From NCBI RefSeq assembly GCF_051388915.1, contig NZ_JBPKBH010000015.1, positions 62,001 to 126,000 on the forward strand: 64,000 nucleotides of DNA, written 5' to 3'. The notes beneath the pieces were generated by a model. The model saw only the letters and a program-made list of their open reading frames with translations. It was not told the DNA's origin and ran no database searches. Positions 35,569 through 44,058 of this stretch are shown here, piece by piece. This DNA is from Yinghuangia sp051388915 (GTDB lineage Bacteria; Actinomycetota; Actinomycetes; Streptomycetales; Streptomycetaceae). Both the position numbers and the translations under genes were made by a program. Position 1 is the stretch's first letter. Each line of letters opens with the position of its first letter.

Positions 35569-35823
35569 GCCGCTCACTCCCGGGATCTTGGTTGGTTTCG
35601 GCGTGTTTCGTCGAGATGCGGCTGCCCGATGACCGCGGCGTTACACCCCCGCCGCGCCTCGCCCCCGCAGTTGCCGTTCGCCGTGATCGCGACCACCGTG
35701 GAGAGAAGGGCGGATCGTGCGACACGGACACGCTCGTGATTCGGCGACCTCGTGCTCGCACGTCGGCAACCTGGTGCCCGTCTTCGCGCCAGGCGCACGC
35801 CCTTGGAGTGCGGAGGGCGGCAC

Positions 35824-36927
35824 ATGACCGATTCCATGTCTCGGACCGGGGTCGACGCGGCTGCTTCCGTGCGGTCGCCACAGACCCGACCAAGGCACGG
35901 CGACTTGCGCAGGGTCGGGATCGCGACGCAGTTCTGGTATCCGGTCGCCCTGTCACGGGCTGTGCGCACAGGGCGAGCGGTGGCGGCCGTCTTCGCGGGA
36001 GAGCGGATCGTGTTGTACCGCGGGCGCGGCGGAGCGGTACACGCCTTGGAGGACCGCTGCGCGCACCGGCAGGTGCCGCTCAGCATGGGCGTGGTCGAGG
36101 GGGACGTGCTGCGCTGCTGCTACCACGCCTGGGCCTATCGCGGGAACGGCCGCATCTCGCAGATTCCGTACCTGCCCCGGGGGTGCGAACGGCCGCCGCG
36201 TGGGGTGCGTTCGTACCCGGTCCGCGAGGCGTACGGCCTGGTGTTCGTGTTTCCCGGGGATCCGGAGCAGGCGGACGGTGCGCCGTTCCCGGTGCTTCCG
36301 CAGTACGACGCGGCGACGCACCGCACGATGACGTTCTCGCGCACGGTGCGGTGCCACTACTCGTTCATGCACGAGAACCTTCTGGACATGAACCACCAGT
36401 TCCTGCACCGGCGGGTGCTGGGCCGGATCCGTCCCGAGCTGCTGGGCTACGACAGCGGCGAACGGTTCGTCGAGGCCCGCTACCTGTTCGTGCCGGCCGG
36501 AGGGCGCAAGGACCGCGGGGCCGGACTGCTGTCCGCGGAGGGCCGTGGCGGCCGGGAAAATCCCGACGTGGTGACCATCCGCACCGAATACCCGTACCAG
36601 ACGCTGGAGGCCGTTCCCGAAGGCGCCGAACTGCCGGCGTTCTCGCTGTGGGCCGCCTACGTGCCGGAGGACGCCGAACAGCGCACCTGTCACGCGTACG
36701 GCCTGCTGATGATCGAGAAGCCGCCCGTCCCCGGGGTGCTCCATCTCGCCTGGCCGCTCATCCGCCGTTTCACCGAGCGGGTGTTCGCCCAGGACCGGAT
36801 GGCGGTCGAGGCGGAGCAGCGGGCCTATGACGAGCAGGGCGAGGACCGCAACCACGAGGTCTTCCCGCTGATTCTGCGGGTCCGCGACGTCCTGCGGAAC
36901 AACGGGGTGGCGCCGGGCGCGTCGTGA
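35824..36927 (+). CDS. Rieske 2Fe-2S aromatic-ring oxygenase, alpha-subunit-like
   Basis: A 367-residue oxygenase. The N-terminal Rieske domain has RCAHRQVPLSMGVVEGD and RCCYHAWAYRGNG as the Cys-His pairs. The catalytic domain has the non-haem iron motif SFMHENLLDMNHQFLHRRV, with the Asp and two His residues expected. It is short, like the vanillate demethylase and chlorophyllide a oxygenase group. The substrate is unknown and no reductase gene is nearby. The ATG at 35824 has GGAGGG upstream. Confidence 0.9.
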   Translation: MTDSMSRTGVDAAASVRSPQTRPRHGDLRRVGIATQFWYPVALSRAVRTGRAVAAVFAGERIVLYRGRGGAVHALEDRCAHRQVPLSMGVVEGDVLRCCYHAWAYRGNGRISQIPYLPRGCERPPRGVRSYPVREAYGLVFVFPGDPEQADGAPFPVLPQYDAATHRTMTFSRTVRCHYSFMHENLLDMNHQFLHRRVLGRIRPELLGYDSGERFVEARYLFVPAGGRKDRGAGLLSAEGRGGRENPDVVTIRTEYPYQTLEAVPEGAELPAFSLWAAYVPEDAEQRTCHAYGLLMIEKPPVPGVLHLAWPLIRRFTERVFAQDRMAVEAEQRAYDEQGEDRNHEVFPLILRVRDVLRNNGVAPGAS

Positions 36928-36954
36928 GGCGGCGCCGGCGTTCGCCCGTCGGGA

Positions 36955-37191
36955 TCACTGTCCTTCGCGCGCGCCGCGGCGGCTTTCGCGGCGGCTCCTG
37001 CGGTCGCGGCCGCCGGGCGGCATTTCCTGGAGCTTGGCCTTGATGCCCTGGCGGACCATGCCGCCGCGGTCGCTGTCGCCGTGCACGATGCTGGACGCTG
37101 CCGCCTCGATCCGGTCGAGCGTCGCGTGCGGGGGGATCGGCGGCACGGCGGGGTCGGTGACGAAGTCGACGACGAACGGCCGGTCGGACAC
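36955..37191 (-). pseudogene. Remnant of a TPP-dependent enzyme (PoxB-like), C-terminus only
   Basis: Seventy-eight codons read SDRPFVVDFVTDPAVPPIPP then HATLDRIEAAASSIVHGDSD, ending VRQGIKAKLQEMPPGG. This matches the last 60 or so residues of pyruvate oxidase/acetolactate-synthase-like TPP enzymes of about 580 residues. The sequence upstream (37192-37470) has no trace of the other domains. A large deletion or a recombination probably left only the end. Confidence 0.65.
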
Positions 37192-37494
37192 CCCGCCGTC
37201 CCGTTGTCCGGCCGGTGCCCGCCACCACGGCCCGCGCCTGACTGTGCGTCGCGGGTGTGGCCATGGAGCGGGTCCCGCGGACGACGATCCGGCGGGTTCC
37301 TCTCGCGATCGGTGGGTAGCCGCGAGGCATGGGCGTACTGGCCGTCCTGCCGGACCGGGTGAAGGCCGTGCGGGTGAAGCCTCGGCGCGGCGTGGCCCGG
37401 GTGGCCGCCGCGGGAAGGCCGCGGGCGCAGGATGTGCGGCAGTCCGAAGCCGCCGTCCGGTGGTTCACGTACCGATCCGTCCGAGGAGCCCGCC

Positions 37495-37779
37495 GTGCTG
37501 GAACGCATCCGCCGCAAGAACACCACCCAGGTCACCTTCGTCCTGCCGCCCGACCCCTCGTGTGCCGCGGTCAGCGTGGTCGGCGACTTCAACGAATGGA
37601 CGCCCGGGACGCACGAGTTGACCACGCGGAAGGACGGGAGCCGAGCGGTGACCGTGGCGTTGCCAGACGAACAGCGCATGTCCTTCCGGTACTTGGCGCA
37701 CGGCGGCCACTGGTTCGACGAACCGGACGCGGACGGGCACGACGGTCGCAACAGCTACCTGGACCTGTCCCGCGCGTGA
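37495..37779 (+). CDS. Isoamylase early-set (CBM48/AMPK-GBD-like) domain protein
   Basis: A 94-residue protein that is little more than one carbohydrate-binding beta-sandwich. The signature is VTFVLPPDPSCAAVSVVGDF followed by NEWTPGTHELTTRKDG, and the end RYLAHGGHWFDEPDADGHDG as in glycogen-binding and isoamylase early-set domains. It probably binds glycogen or a related glucan and is a frequent stand-alone gene in Streptomyces. GAGGAG at 37483-37488, six bases from the GTG, supports the start. Confidence 0.9.
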   Translation: MLERIRRKNTTQVTFVLPPDPSCAAVSVVGDFNEWTPGTHELTTRKDGSRAVTVALPDEQRMSFRYLAHGGHWFDEPDADGHDGRNSYLDLSRA

Positions 37780-38049
37780 CCCGGCCATCTCGGCCGCCCG
37801 CCCGGACGGCGGGCGACACGGACAGCGCGGCACCGACTTCACGACCGGAGCAGGCCGCTCGTGGAGTCGGTGCCCGCGCACACGCAGAAGCGCTGGTCAT
37901 CGCCCTTGTCGCCGCGCTCCCCGCGTCGATTCCCACCTCGCGGCGCACGGATGGTGGTTGATCTCGCCCGTTCGATGCCGCTCCCGTGCCGCCGGAACGG
38001 GGTGTCGGGCCCGCGCCGGGCCGCGGCCGAGCGGTGGGAGGATACGGGG

Positions 38050-39027
38050 GTGGCATTCGAGACCAGTGAGATCGGGGCGGCGGCCGGTGTGCTGCGCGCG
38101 GGCGGGTTGGTGGCGTTTCCGACCGAGACGGTGTACGGACTGGGCGCGAACGCGGAGGATCCCGCCGCGGTGGCGCGCGTCTTCCGGACCAAAGGGCGCC
38201 CGCCTTCGCATCCGCTGATCGTCCATCTCGGCGACGCGGACCACCTGGGGGAGTGGGCCGCGGACATCACCAAGACCGCCCGGGTCTTGGCCGAACATTT
38301 CTGGCCGGGACCGCTCACGCTGGTATTGCGACGTGGCCGCCGGGTGCCGCCGGAGGCGACGGGCGGACTTGAGACGGTGGCGGTGCGCGTGCCGGACCAT
38401 CCCGTCGCTCTCGCCCTGTTGTCGGCGTTCGGCGGGGGTGTCGCGGCTCCGTCCGCGAACCGCTTCGGGTCGGTGAGCCCCACCACGGCGGACCACGTCC
38501 GCGCCGAGCTCGGCGATGCCGTCGATTTCGTGTTGGACGGCGGCCCGTGCGACGTCGGCGTGGAGTCGACCATCGTCGACGTCACGGGGGAGGTGCCCGG
38601 GATTCTGCGCCCCGGCGGGGTCGCCCGCGAGGCACTCGAAGCAGCGCTGGGACGCCCGCTCGCGGTCCCCGAGTCGAGCCCCGTCCGGGTGCCCGGCCAA
38701 CACCCGTCGCACTATGCGCCGCGAGCCCGGGTCGTCCTGGTCGAGCCGGAGAACGTCGTCGCCGAAGCGGAGCTCGCGCAGGGGCTCGGGCACCGGGTCG
38801 GTGTCCTGCTGCCCCCGGCCTTCGCGGGAGCTCGCGTCGAGGCGCACGCTGTCGTGGCCGTTCCGGCCGCGTCGGCCGAGTACGCGCGCGGGTTGTACGT
38901 GTTCCTGCGCGACTTCGATCGGCGGGGCTGCGACCTCATCGTCGCGTCCCTGCCCGCCGAGGAGGGGCTGGGCCTGGCGATCGCCAACCGGCTCCGCCGG
39001 GCCGCGGGCCCCCGGGACCCGGGCTGA
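38050..39027 (+). CDS. sua5: Threonylcarbamoyl-AMP synthase, Sua5 type
   Basis: A 325-residue enzyme that makes threonylcarbamoyl-AMP from threonine, bicarbonate and ATP for the t6A modification of ANN-decoding tRNAs. The YrdC domain (about 1-195) has GGLVAFPTETVYGLGANAED, FRTKGRPPSHPLIVHLGD, the SANRFGSVSPTTADHV segment and VESTIVDVTGEVPGILRPG. The linker motif PGQHPSHYAPRARVVLV leads to the Sua5 domain (about 215-325), so it is the long form. The GTG at 38050 has GGGAGG upstream. A longer in-frame start would add a low-complexity leader and is rejected. Confidence 0.94.
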   Translation: MAFETSEIGAAAGVLRAGGLVAFPTETVYGLGANAEDPAAVARVFRTKGRPPSHPLIVHLGDADHLGEWAADITKTARVLAEHFWPGPLTLVLRRGRRVPPEATGGLETVAVRVPDHPVALALLSAFGGGVAAPSANRFGSVSPTTADHVRAELGDAVDFVLDGGPCDVGVESTIVDVTGEVPGILRPGGVAREALEAALGRPLAVPESSPVRVPGQHPSHYAPRARVVLVEPENVVAEAELAQGLGHRVGVLLPPAFAGARVEAHAVVAVPAASAEYARGLYVFLRDFDRRGCDLIVASLPAEEGLGLAIANRLRRAAGPRDPG

Positions 39028-39075
39028 CGGGCCCACGGGCTGACGGATCGGCTGCCGTCACTCCTCGCGAGACCC

Positions 39076-39230
39076 GGCGTCGTCAGGCCCGCGTTGCCGG
39101 GCCCAGCGCTGCCAGACCCGGCGTCGTCAGGCCCGCGCTGTCAAGGCCCCGCGCTGTCAGGCCCGGCGTCGTCAGGCCCGGCGTCGTCAGGCCTCGCGTT
39201 GTCAGGCCCGGGGTCGTCAGGCTCCGCGCA
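39076..39230. repeat. Imperfect 15-base tandem repeat (GTCGTCAGGCCCGGC)
   Basis: About ten drifting copies of a 15-base unit fill the gap between the convergent Sua5 and DUF2795 genes and reach the DUF2795 stop codon. Confidence 0.85.
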
Positions 39231-39612
39231 TCGCCACGACCGCTTCGTCGACGCTGTGGTACGAACGTCCCTCCGGGAGCCGGTCGTGAACCGCGTCCAC
39301 CAGCGGCCCAGGGGCGTGGTGCTCGGCGAGCACCCGCTCCAGCGCCGCACGGTCGGCCGGGAAGGTCCGGCGGTCGAGGTGGCTGGCCAGTTCGGAGCGG
39401 AGTTCCACGAGCTCGGGTTCCAGGCCCTCAACCGCACCCGGCTCGGGGCCGCCGCGGGAGTACGTCCCGCGCTGGTCCTCCCCTTCCGGCTCCGGCTCGT
39501 GCCATTCCTCGGCGCGTGTGCTGTGGCCGCTGCGGACCTGGCCCTCCACCTCGGCCTTCATCGCGTCGTCCAGACGCGGCCCGTGCTTGTCGCTGCCTCG
39601 TTCGACCGACAT
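39217..39612 (-). CDS. DUF2795-domain protein
   Basis: A 131-residue protein. The last 75 residues are a DUF2795 domain with LRSELASHLDRRTFPADRAA, LERVLAEHHAPGPLVDAV and LPEGRSYHSVDEAVVAM. The first half is charged and probably unstructured (EEWHEPEPEGEDQRGTYSRG). AAGGGAG six bases before the ATG at 39612 gives the start. DUF2795 proteins are common small stress-linked proteins in actinomycetes, with unknown activity. Confidence 0.85.
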   Translation of the reverse strand: MSVERGSDKHGPRLDDAMKAEVEGQVRSGHSTRAEEWHEPEPEGEDQRGTYSRGGPEPGAVEGLEPELVELRSELASHLDRRTFPADRAALERVLAEHHAPGPLVDAVHDRLPEGRSYHSVDEAVVAMRGA

Positions 39613-39752
39613 GGCGTCTCCCTTCGGTCTCCGGTATCGCCTACCGTGTCTCGGCCGCCCGGTGACCACGGCCGCGCGGACACGGCCGTGCCACCTCGCC
39701 TGCGCGGCTGTCCGCCGGTGCGCGAGTGAAACGGCGGTGACACGTCTGCCGA

Positions 39753-40226
39753 TCACGGCGGCGATCGGGAGTCCCGGCCGACCTGGAACCGGGTTTCGTA
39801 GACGTGTCGCGCCTCCCGTACCAGCGGTTCGCCGAGCCGGGCGATTGGGACGACCTTGTCCAGGAGCGGCTCGTGGTCCACGCCGCGGGCGACCTGGCGT
39901 CCGGTGAGAACCCAGCCGTAGCGGCCCGGTTCGGCGCCGAGTTGCGCGTACTTGTGGATCTGGCGGGCCAGCCATTCCGTCGGTGGGCGTGTCCACCAGG
40001 CCGGTGCGTCCAGGACAGTCGCCGACAGGCCGGGCATTTCCAGGCCGCTCTCGTGGTCGATGCTCGTCCCGGAGTCGGCGGCCGGTCCGTGTGACCAGCG
40101 CAGGAACAACTCCTCGTCGGAGTCCCGCACCATGCCCGCGAGTTCGCTCAGGGACGCGAGTTCGGGGAGCGTCCCGTCGGGCGTTCGCGGTGGCCGGGGA
40201 CGGCTGTTCCGCGCATCCGGCGTCAT
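39753..40226 (-). CDS. DUF6098 family protein
   Basis: A 157-residue protein of a streptomycete family with no known role. The marks are ELAGMVRDSDEELFLRWSHG, MPGLSATVLDAPAWWTRPPT and YGWVLTGRQVARGVDHEPLL. The start ATG at 40226 lies seven bases after the stop of the small membrane protein gene, so the two are likely co-transcribed leftwards. Confidence 0.8.
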   Translation of the reverse strand: MTPDARNSRPRPPRTPDGTLPELASLSELAGMVRDSDEELFLRWSHGPAADSGTSIDHESGLEMPGLSATVLDAPAWWTRPPTEWLARQIHKYAQLGAEPGRYGWVLTGRQVARGVDHEPLLDKVVPIARLGEPLVREARHVYETRFQVGRDSRSPP

Positions 40227-40233
40227 GTGGCCC

Positions 40234-40494
40234 TCACACCAGGAGCACGACTGCCATGCCGATGAGCATGGCCGCGACCACCAGGGCGACAAGAGCGACT
40301 CCGGTCAGGCCGGCGACAGCCCAGCGGGGCGAGGGATTGGGTTCGTCCTCGGTGGACAGGCCGCTGGTCCCCGCCCGTTCCGGGTGTCCCGCAAAGCCTG
40401 AGTGGCTGGGGACGCGGGAGGAACCCAGACCCGGGGGAGTGGCTTCCCTGTGGGCGGCGCCGCTGTGTCTGCGCCGCGGGAATGTGCCCTTCAT
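40234..40494 (-). CDS. Small single-span membrane protein
   Basis: An 86-residue protein with a polar, Pro/Ser-rich first half (TPPGLGSSRVPSHSGFAGHP) and one C-terminal membrane segment (VAGLTGVALVALVVAAMLIGM). It resembles the small DUF6480-type proteins found beside stress genes in Streptomyces, though I am not sure of the family. It probably heads the two-gene operon with the DUF6098 gene. Confidence 0.65.
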   Translation of the reverse strand: MKGTFPRRRHSGAAHREATPPGLGSSRVPSHSGFAGHPERAGTSGLSTEDEPNPSPRWAVAGLTGVALVALVVAAMLIGMAVVLLV

Positions 40495-40844
40495 GGCGGC
40501 CTCCGACGATCGCGGATCTGTCGTATTGCGGCGGCTACCCCCGTGGAGGGAAACGCAACGCGTGGGAGCTGATGAGGAGCGCGGTCAGGTCGCAGACCAC
40601 ACCCCTGGCGACCCGGCGGTGGATGGAGGGTGTGGCGGCCCGGGCGCTCGGGGGATGACGTCCGGGCCGCCGTGCGGGAAAGCCGCGCGCCCGTGGGGGA
40701 GTGAGGGGCACGCGGGTGGAGGACCGCCCGGCGTCCGGTCTGAGGCCCGGGGCACCGTACGCCTTCCCGAACATCCACGGTAGGCACGAACGGCAGCACC
40801 GACGGCACGCCGCGCCTGGTCAAAATCAGTCATTTCATATCGAT
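40495..40844. other. 350-base region without a recognised gene
   Basis: It lies between the small membrane protein gene and the truncated MBL-fold gene. It may once have held the rest of the latter, but no trace of a metallo-beta-lactamase domain beyond the first His motif was found on either strand. Confidence 0.5.
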
Positions 40845-41186
40845 TTACCGCACGCGACGGCGGCGTCCGGGCGGTCGGCCGATGCGGCATCCGCGGCGAC
40901 CCGCGGCGCCGGGATCGTTCTCCCGACTCCGGTTCACCGTGTGGTAGTGCGACAGCACGAGAAAGCGCACGGGCTTGTCCGTGTGCCGCCGCAGTCGCTC
41001 CAGCCACTTGCCCGCGGCAGCCGGAGTGGCCAGCGCCTCGAAGCAGACCAGAAAGTCCTCGCCTTCGACGGCCCCGACATTCGGGTCACCCTCGGCGGTG
41101 AAGGCATATACCCCGTTGCCGATGACCTCCAGAGTCTGGTCCTTTGCGGCCGTATCCGCCGACGAAGCGAACGGCACACGTGACAT
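40845..41186 (-). pseudogene. Truncated metallo-beta-lactamase-fold hydrolase
   Basis: The first 82 residues match the start of an MBL-fold hydrolase of about 300 residues: SSADTAAKDQTLEVIGNGVY, TAEGDPNVGAVEGEDFLVCF and KPVRFLVLSHYHTV. The frame then turns into low-complexity arginine-rich sequence and stops at 113 residues, before the HXHXDH motif is complete. Promoter-side sequence and a GGGAGG site six bases from the ATG are intact, so the loss is at the 3' side. Confidence 0.7.
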
Positions 41187-41366
41187 GCGCTACCTCCCAA
41201 ATCCGGCACGCGGAACCGACCAGTGCCGACAGCAACTTAGGCGGTTCGAAATCCCTGCCGACCAACAGGCGTTTCGGTGGGTGGAATTCAGACGTGGGCG
41301 GTCGGTGGACGCGCCGGTCCGCGCGGGAGTCCGCGGGACGTACCTCAAGACGTCATAGTGCGTTTG

Positions 41367-42668
41367 CTACGTGACGTATGAGGCGAACACGGCGAAGACG
41401 AGCCCGGCCGCCAAGACCGCCAGCACCTTTGAGTCCCTCTCCCCGAGGCGCGGTCGGAGCAGACGCTGTATGCCTCCGATTTGGGCTCCTGATCCCAGAA
41501 CAATGGAAGCTACCCAGTTTGCCGTGTCCATCCCACCCGGGTACCCATGGAGGGCCCTTCGGGCAACGAGGACCTGGCAGGTCAGACCGAGCACCACAAA
41601 GGAGATCGACCCCAGAACGTCCCAGAGGGAGCCTGGGGGCGGCCAGGTGGCCTGGTCGGGATTCTGCGTGATGTCGTTCGGTACCTGCTGGGATCGGGCA
41701 GCGGCGGCGGTTTGCCTTCCGGAGTTCTGCGGGGGCGGTGCGGCGTCGCGGGCTGCGCTGTCCTGCGCGGCCCCGGGGGTGCGGAGTGCGGTTGCGGCGG
41801 CGCGCAGGATGGCGTGGGTGACCGCGAGGGGCAGCCATCCGTGGTCCGCCCCGACGTGGGTCGGCGGTGCGGGGAGCATCGTTCGGGCGGATGCGGCCGT
41901 GGGGCGGTCCTCGGGGTCCTTCGCGAGGGTGGCCTCGACGAGCGGTGCGAGCGCCGCCGGCATGCCGGCGAGGTCAGGGTCGCGGGTGGTCAGGTTGGCG
42001 AACAGCACGGGCAGGGTGTCGCCGGGAAACGGCGGGCGGCCAGTGGCGGCATAGGCCAGGACCGCGCCGGCGGAGAACACGTCGCTTTCCGGCCCGACGT
42101 CGGAGCGTTCGAACTGCTCGGGCGACATGAACCCCATCGTGCCCACGGTCTGCCCCGTCCGCGTCAGTCCGGTCGCCCCGGCCGAGCGGGCGATCCCGAA
42201 GTCGATGACCTTCGGGCCGTCGACGCCCAGCATCACGTTGGACGGCTTGACGTCCCGGTGCACCAACCCGGCGGCGTGGATCTCGGCCAGCGCGGCGAAC
42301 AGGCCCGCCCCCAACGCGAGCAACGACTCCTGCGGCAGCGGCCCGAACCGGGCCACCGCCTCACTCAGCGGAATCCCGGGAACGAACTCTGTCGCCAGCC
42401 AAGGCACCTCCGCGTCCGCGTCCGCGGCGACCACCCTCGCGGTGAACGCCGTGTCCACTCCCCGAGCGGTGTGGACCTCTCGAACGAACCTGGCCCGGAA
42501 CTCGCCTTGGTCGCCGTTCAGCAAGTACGGGTGCACCACCTTCACCGCCACCGCCGCGCCGTCCGGTGCCCGGCCCAGAAACACGCGCCCCATTCCGCCG
42601 GCCCCCAAAACGCCCACCAGCCGAAACCGGTCGACCTGCTGCGGATCCCCGCTGCCCAACGGCTCCAT
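41367..42668 (-). CDS. Serine/threonine protein kinase with C-terminal membrane segments
   Basis: A 433-residue Hanks-type kinase. The kinase domain (about 15-275) has the P-loop LVGVLGAGGMGRVFLG, VAVKVVHPY with the ATP Lys, LVHRDVKPSNVMLG, KVIDFGIARSAG and GTMGFMSPEQF. After a Pro/Gln-rich linker come two or three membrane spans (DVLGSISFVVLGLTCQVLVA, KVLAVLAAGLVFAVFASYV) at the very end. PASTA repeats are absent, so the outside ligand, if any, is unknown. The ATG at 42668 was chosen since upstream sequence is not kinase-like. Confidence 0.93.
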   Translation of the reverse strand: MEPLGSGDPQQVDRFRLVGVLGAGGMGRVFLGRAPDGAAVAVKVVHPYLLNGDQGEFRARFVREVHTARGVDTAFTARVVAADADAEVPWLATEFVPGIPLSEAVARFGPLPQESLLALGAGLFAALAEIHAAGLVHRDVKPSNVMLGVDGPKVIDFGIARSAGATGLTRTGQTVGTMGFMSPEQFERSDVGPESDVFSAGAVLAYAATGRPPFPGDTLPVLFANLTTRDPDLAGMPAALAPLVEATLAKDPEDRPTAASARTMLPAPPTHVGADHGWLPLAVTHAILRAAATALRTPGAAQDSAARDAAPPPQNSGRQTAAAARSQQVPNDITQNPDQATWPPPGSLWDVLGSISFVVLGLTCQVLVARRALHGYPGGMDTANWVASIVLGSGAQIGGIQRLLRPRLGERDSKVLAVLAAGLVFAVFASYVT

Positions 42669-42872
42669 CACGCCCCCGTCTCCACGCCCCGCCGCCCCGC
42701 CGCCCAACAGGCGGGTGCTGCTCGAACGGCCAAGCCCATCGCACTCCCGTGCCTGCCTGCAACCGTGAGCCGACTCGGACCCCGACTTGTCGATCGCACC
42801 GGCGCTGCGGGCGTGGTCGCCGGAGACCGGGTGTCGCCGAGGCGGGGCGTGGCTGCCCGGGAACGACGAGGC

Positions 42873-43051
42873 CGTGTCTGTCGGATCTTGGTGCCGCTCC
42901 CGGTCTCCGGTGTCGCGCGTCGCTCGCCGGGTATGGAGGCCCTCCCAAACGCAGGCTCGAAGCGCGTACTCGCGCGTGCCCGCAAGGGTCCGCAACGCCG
43001 CGAGGCGCGGTATCCAGGGCTCGTGAGCGGTGCAAAGATCCGGCAGACACG
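42873..43051. repeat. 179-base element bounded by 27-base inverted repeats (MITE-like)
   Basis: The left end 42873-42899 (starting CGTGTCTGTCGGATCTT) and the reverse complement of 43025-43051 (starting CGTGTCTGCCGGATCTT) match at 23 of 27 bases. No gene lies inside, and no clear target duplication is seen. It sits in the 480-base gap between the kinase and the GNAT gene. The form suggests a non-autonomous transposable element or the two ends of an internally deleted insertion sequence. Confidence 0.6.
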
Positions 43052-43149
43052 CAGCCTGGGCGGCGGTGCCCTGGTGCGGCCCCGGGGGAGTTCACGTCGG
43101 GTGCGGCCCGCCTCGTCGAGGACGTCACCGATCACCATCGGCAACCACG

Positions 43150-43794
43150 TCACAGGCTTTTCACCATCGTCAACTGGTGCACCCGCCGTCCCTGGTACCG
43201 CAGGCCGGGCACCATCGGCTGCGGACCGTGCGGGGTGAAGCCCATACGGCTGAAGAACCGCACGGCGCGGGTGTTCTCCACGAGGGTTTGGAGGTGGCAG
43301 CCCGGGGTTCCGGCGGTCCGGAGCTGCTGGAGCCAGTGGGTCATGAGCTCTTCCGCCGCTCTGGTGCCGCGGGCCTCGGGGACGAGGTTGATGTGCAGGT
43401 GGGCCGGCCAGGCCGGATCGGCGAAGTCGCCTGCGGTGGGTCGGCGGCGCAGCGCCGCCCACCCGGTGTCGGCCAGTGCCCGTGCGAAGAACGCGACCGG
43501 CCGGGCGCGCAGGAGGAGGCGGTGCTCCCGGATGGCGCGGTCCATGCGCCGGGACTCCGACGGGAGTTCGGCGCTGTCAGGGCACCCGGCGAGGTACCCG
43601 ACCAGTGCGCCGTCGAGGAAGGCGAGCCACAGTGAGTCCGGGAGCAGGTCCGCATACGGGTCGAGGTACACGGCGGCCTCGGACTCGGGGTGGCCCCACA
43701 GCGACCCGCTCGGCGATCCCTCGCCGACCCGCGGGGCGAGCGCGCGCAGCGCAGTCCTGTCTGCATCAGTGAAGGTGCGGATGGCGATCACCAT
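43150..43794 (-). CDS. GNAT-family N-acetyltransferase
   Basis: A 214-residue acetyltransferase. The acetyl-CoA site is in HINLVPEARGTRAAEELMTHW (the R/Q-X-X-G-X-A motif as ARGTRA), followed by GCHLQTLVENTRAVRFFSRMG and the usual closing strand FTPHGPQPMVPGL. The N-terminal part has IRTFTDADRTALRALAPRV. The substrate is unknown. GGAG nine bases from the ATG at 43794 supports that start over the GTG at 43809. Confidence 0.9.
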   Translation of the reverse strand: MVIAIRTFTDADRTALRALAPRVGEGSPSGSLWGHPESEAAVYLDPYADLLPDSLWLAFLDGALVGYLAGCPDSAELPSESRRMDRAIREHRLLLRARPVAFFARALADTGWAALRRRPTAGDFADPAWPAHLHINLVPEARGTRAAEELMTHWLQQLRTAGTPGCHLQTLVENTRAVRFFSRMGFTPHGPQPMVPGLRYQGRRVHQLTMVKSL

Positions 43795-43847
43795 GCGCGC
43801 ATTCTCCACGACCGGACCTCCGTGGGGTCGACGGCCGATCGCCGGGC

Positions 43848-44012
43848 GGCCGACAGTGCGAGTACGAGAGCGTCGAGGCCGGGCGGTGCGGGCGCTCGAC
43901 GTAGGTGGGAGTTCATCGTCGCCACCGCTCCGGAAGCGTCGAACGGGCGTGTTCTGGTGAGGAGTTCGTGCAGGATGCAGCCGAGGTAGGACCGGTTGGA
44001 GCGTGCGTCGCC
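43848..44012 (-). pseudogene. Fragment of a Ser/Thr protein kinase
   Basis: About 55 codons read SYLGCILHELLTRTRPFDAS then GAVATMNSHLRRAPAPPGLD. This is the D-X-Y-S-L-G-C-I-L-H-E-L-L-T-G block (subdomain IX) and the following helix of a Hanks-type kinase. No other kinase motif is present on either side. It differs from the intact kinase at 41367 (DVFSAGAVLAYAATGRPPFPG), so it comes from another gene. Confidence 0.6.
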
Positions 44013-44058
44013 GGGTTGTTCGTCACTGGCGGTGTCGCACGCACCTCTCCGTCCGGTG

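Noticed and set aside
41353..41384. GTCATA and TATGA-like half sites near the kinase stop as a fifth palindrome
   Set aside because: The matching half at the right spacing is absent, and the position is at a gene end, not a promoter.
41547..43238. A 563-codon + strand frame
   Set aside because: It lies opposite the kinase gene and runs on through non-coding sequence. No family resemblance.
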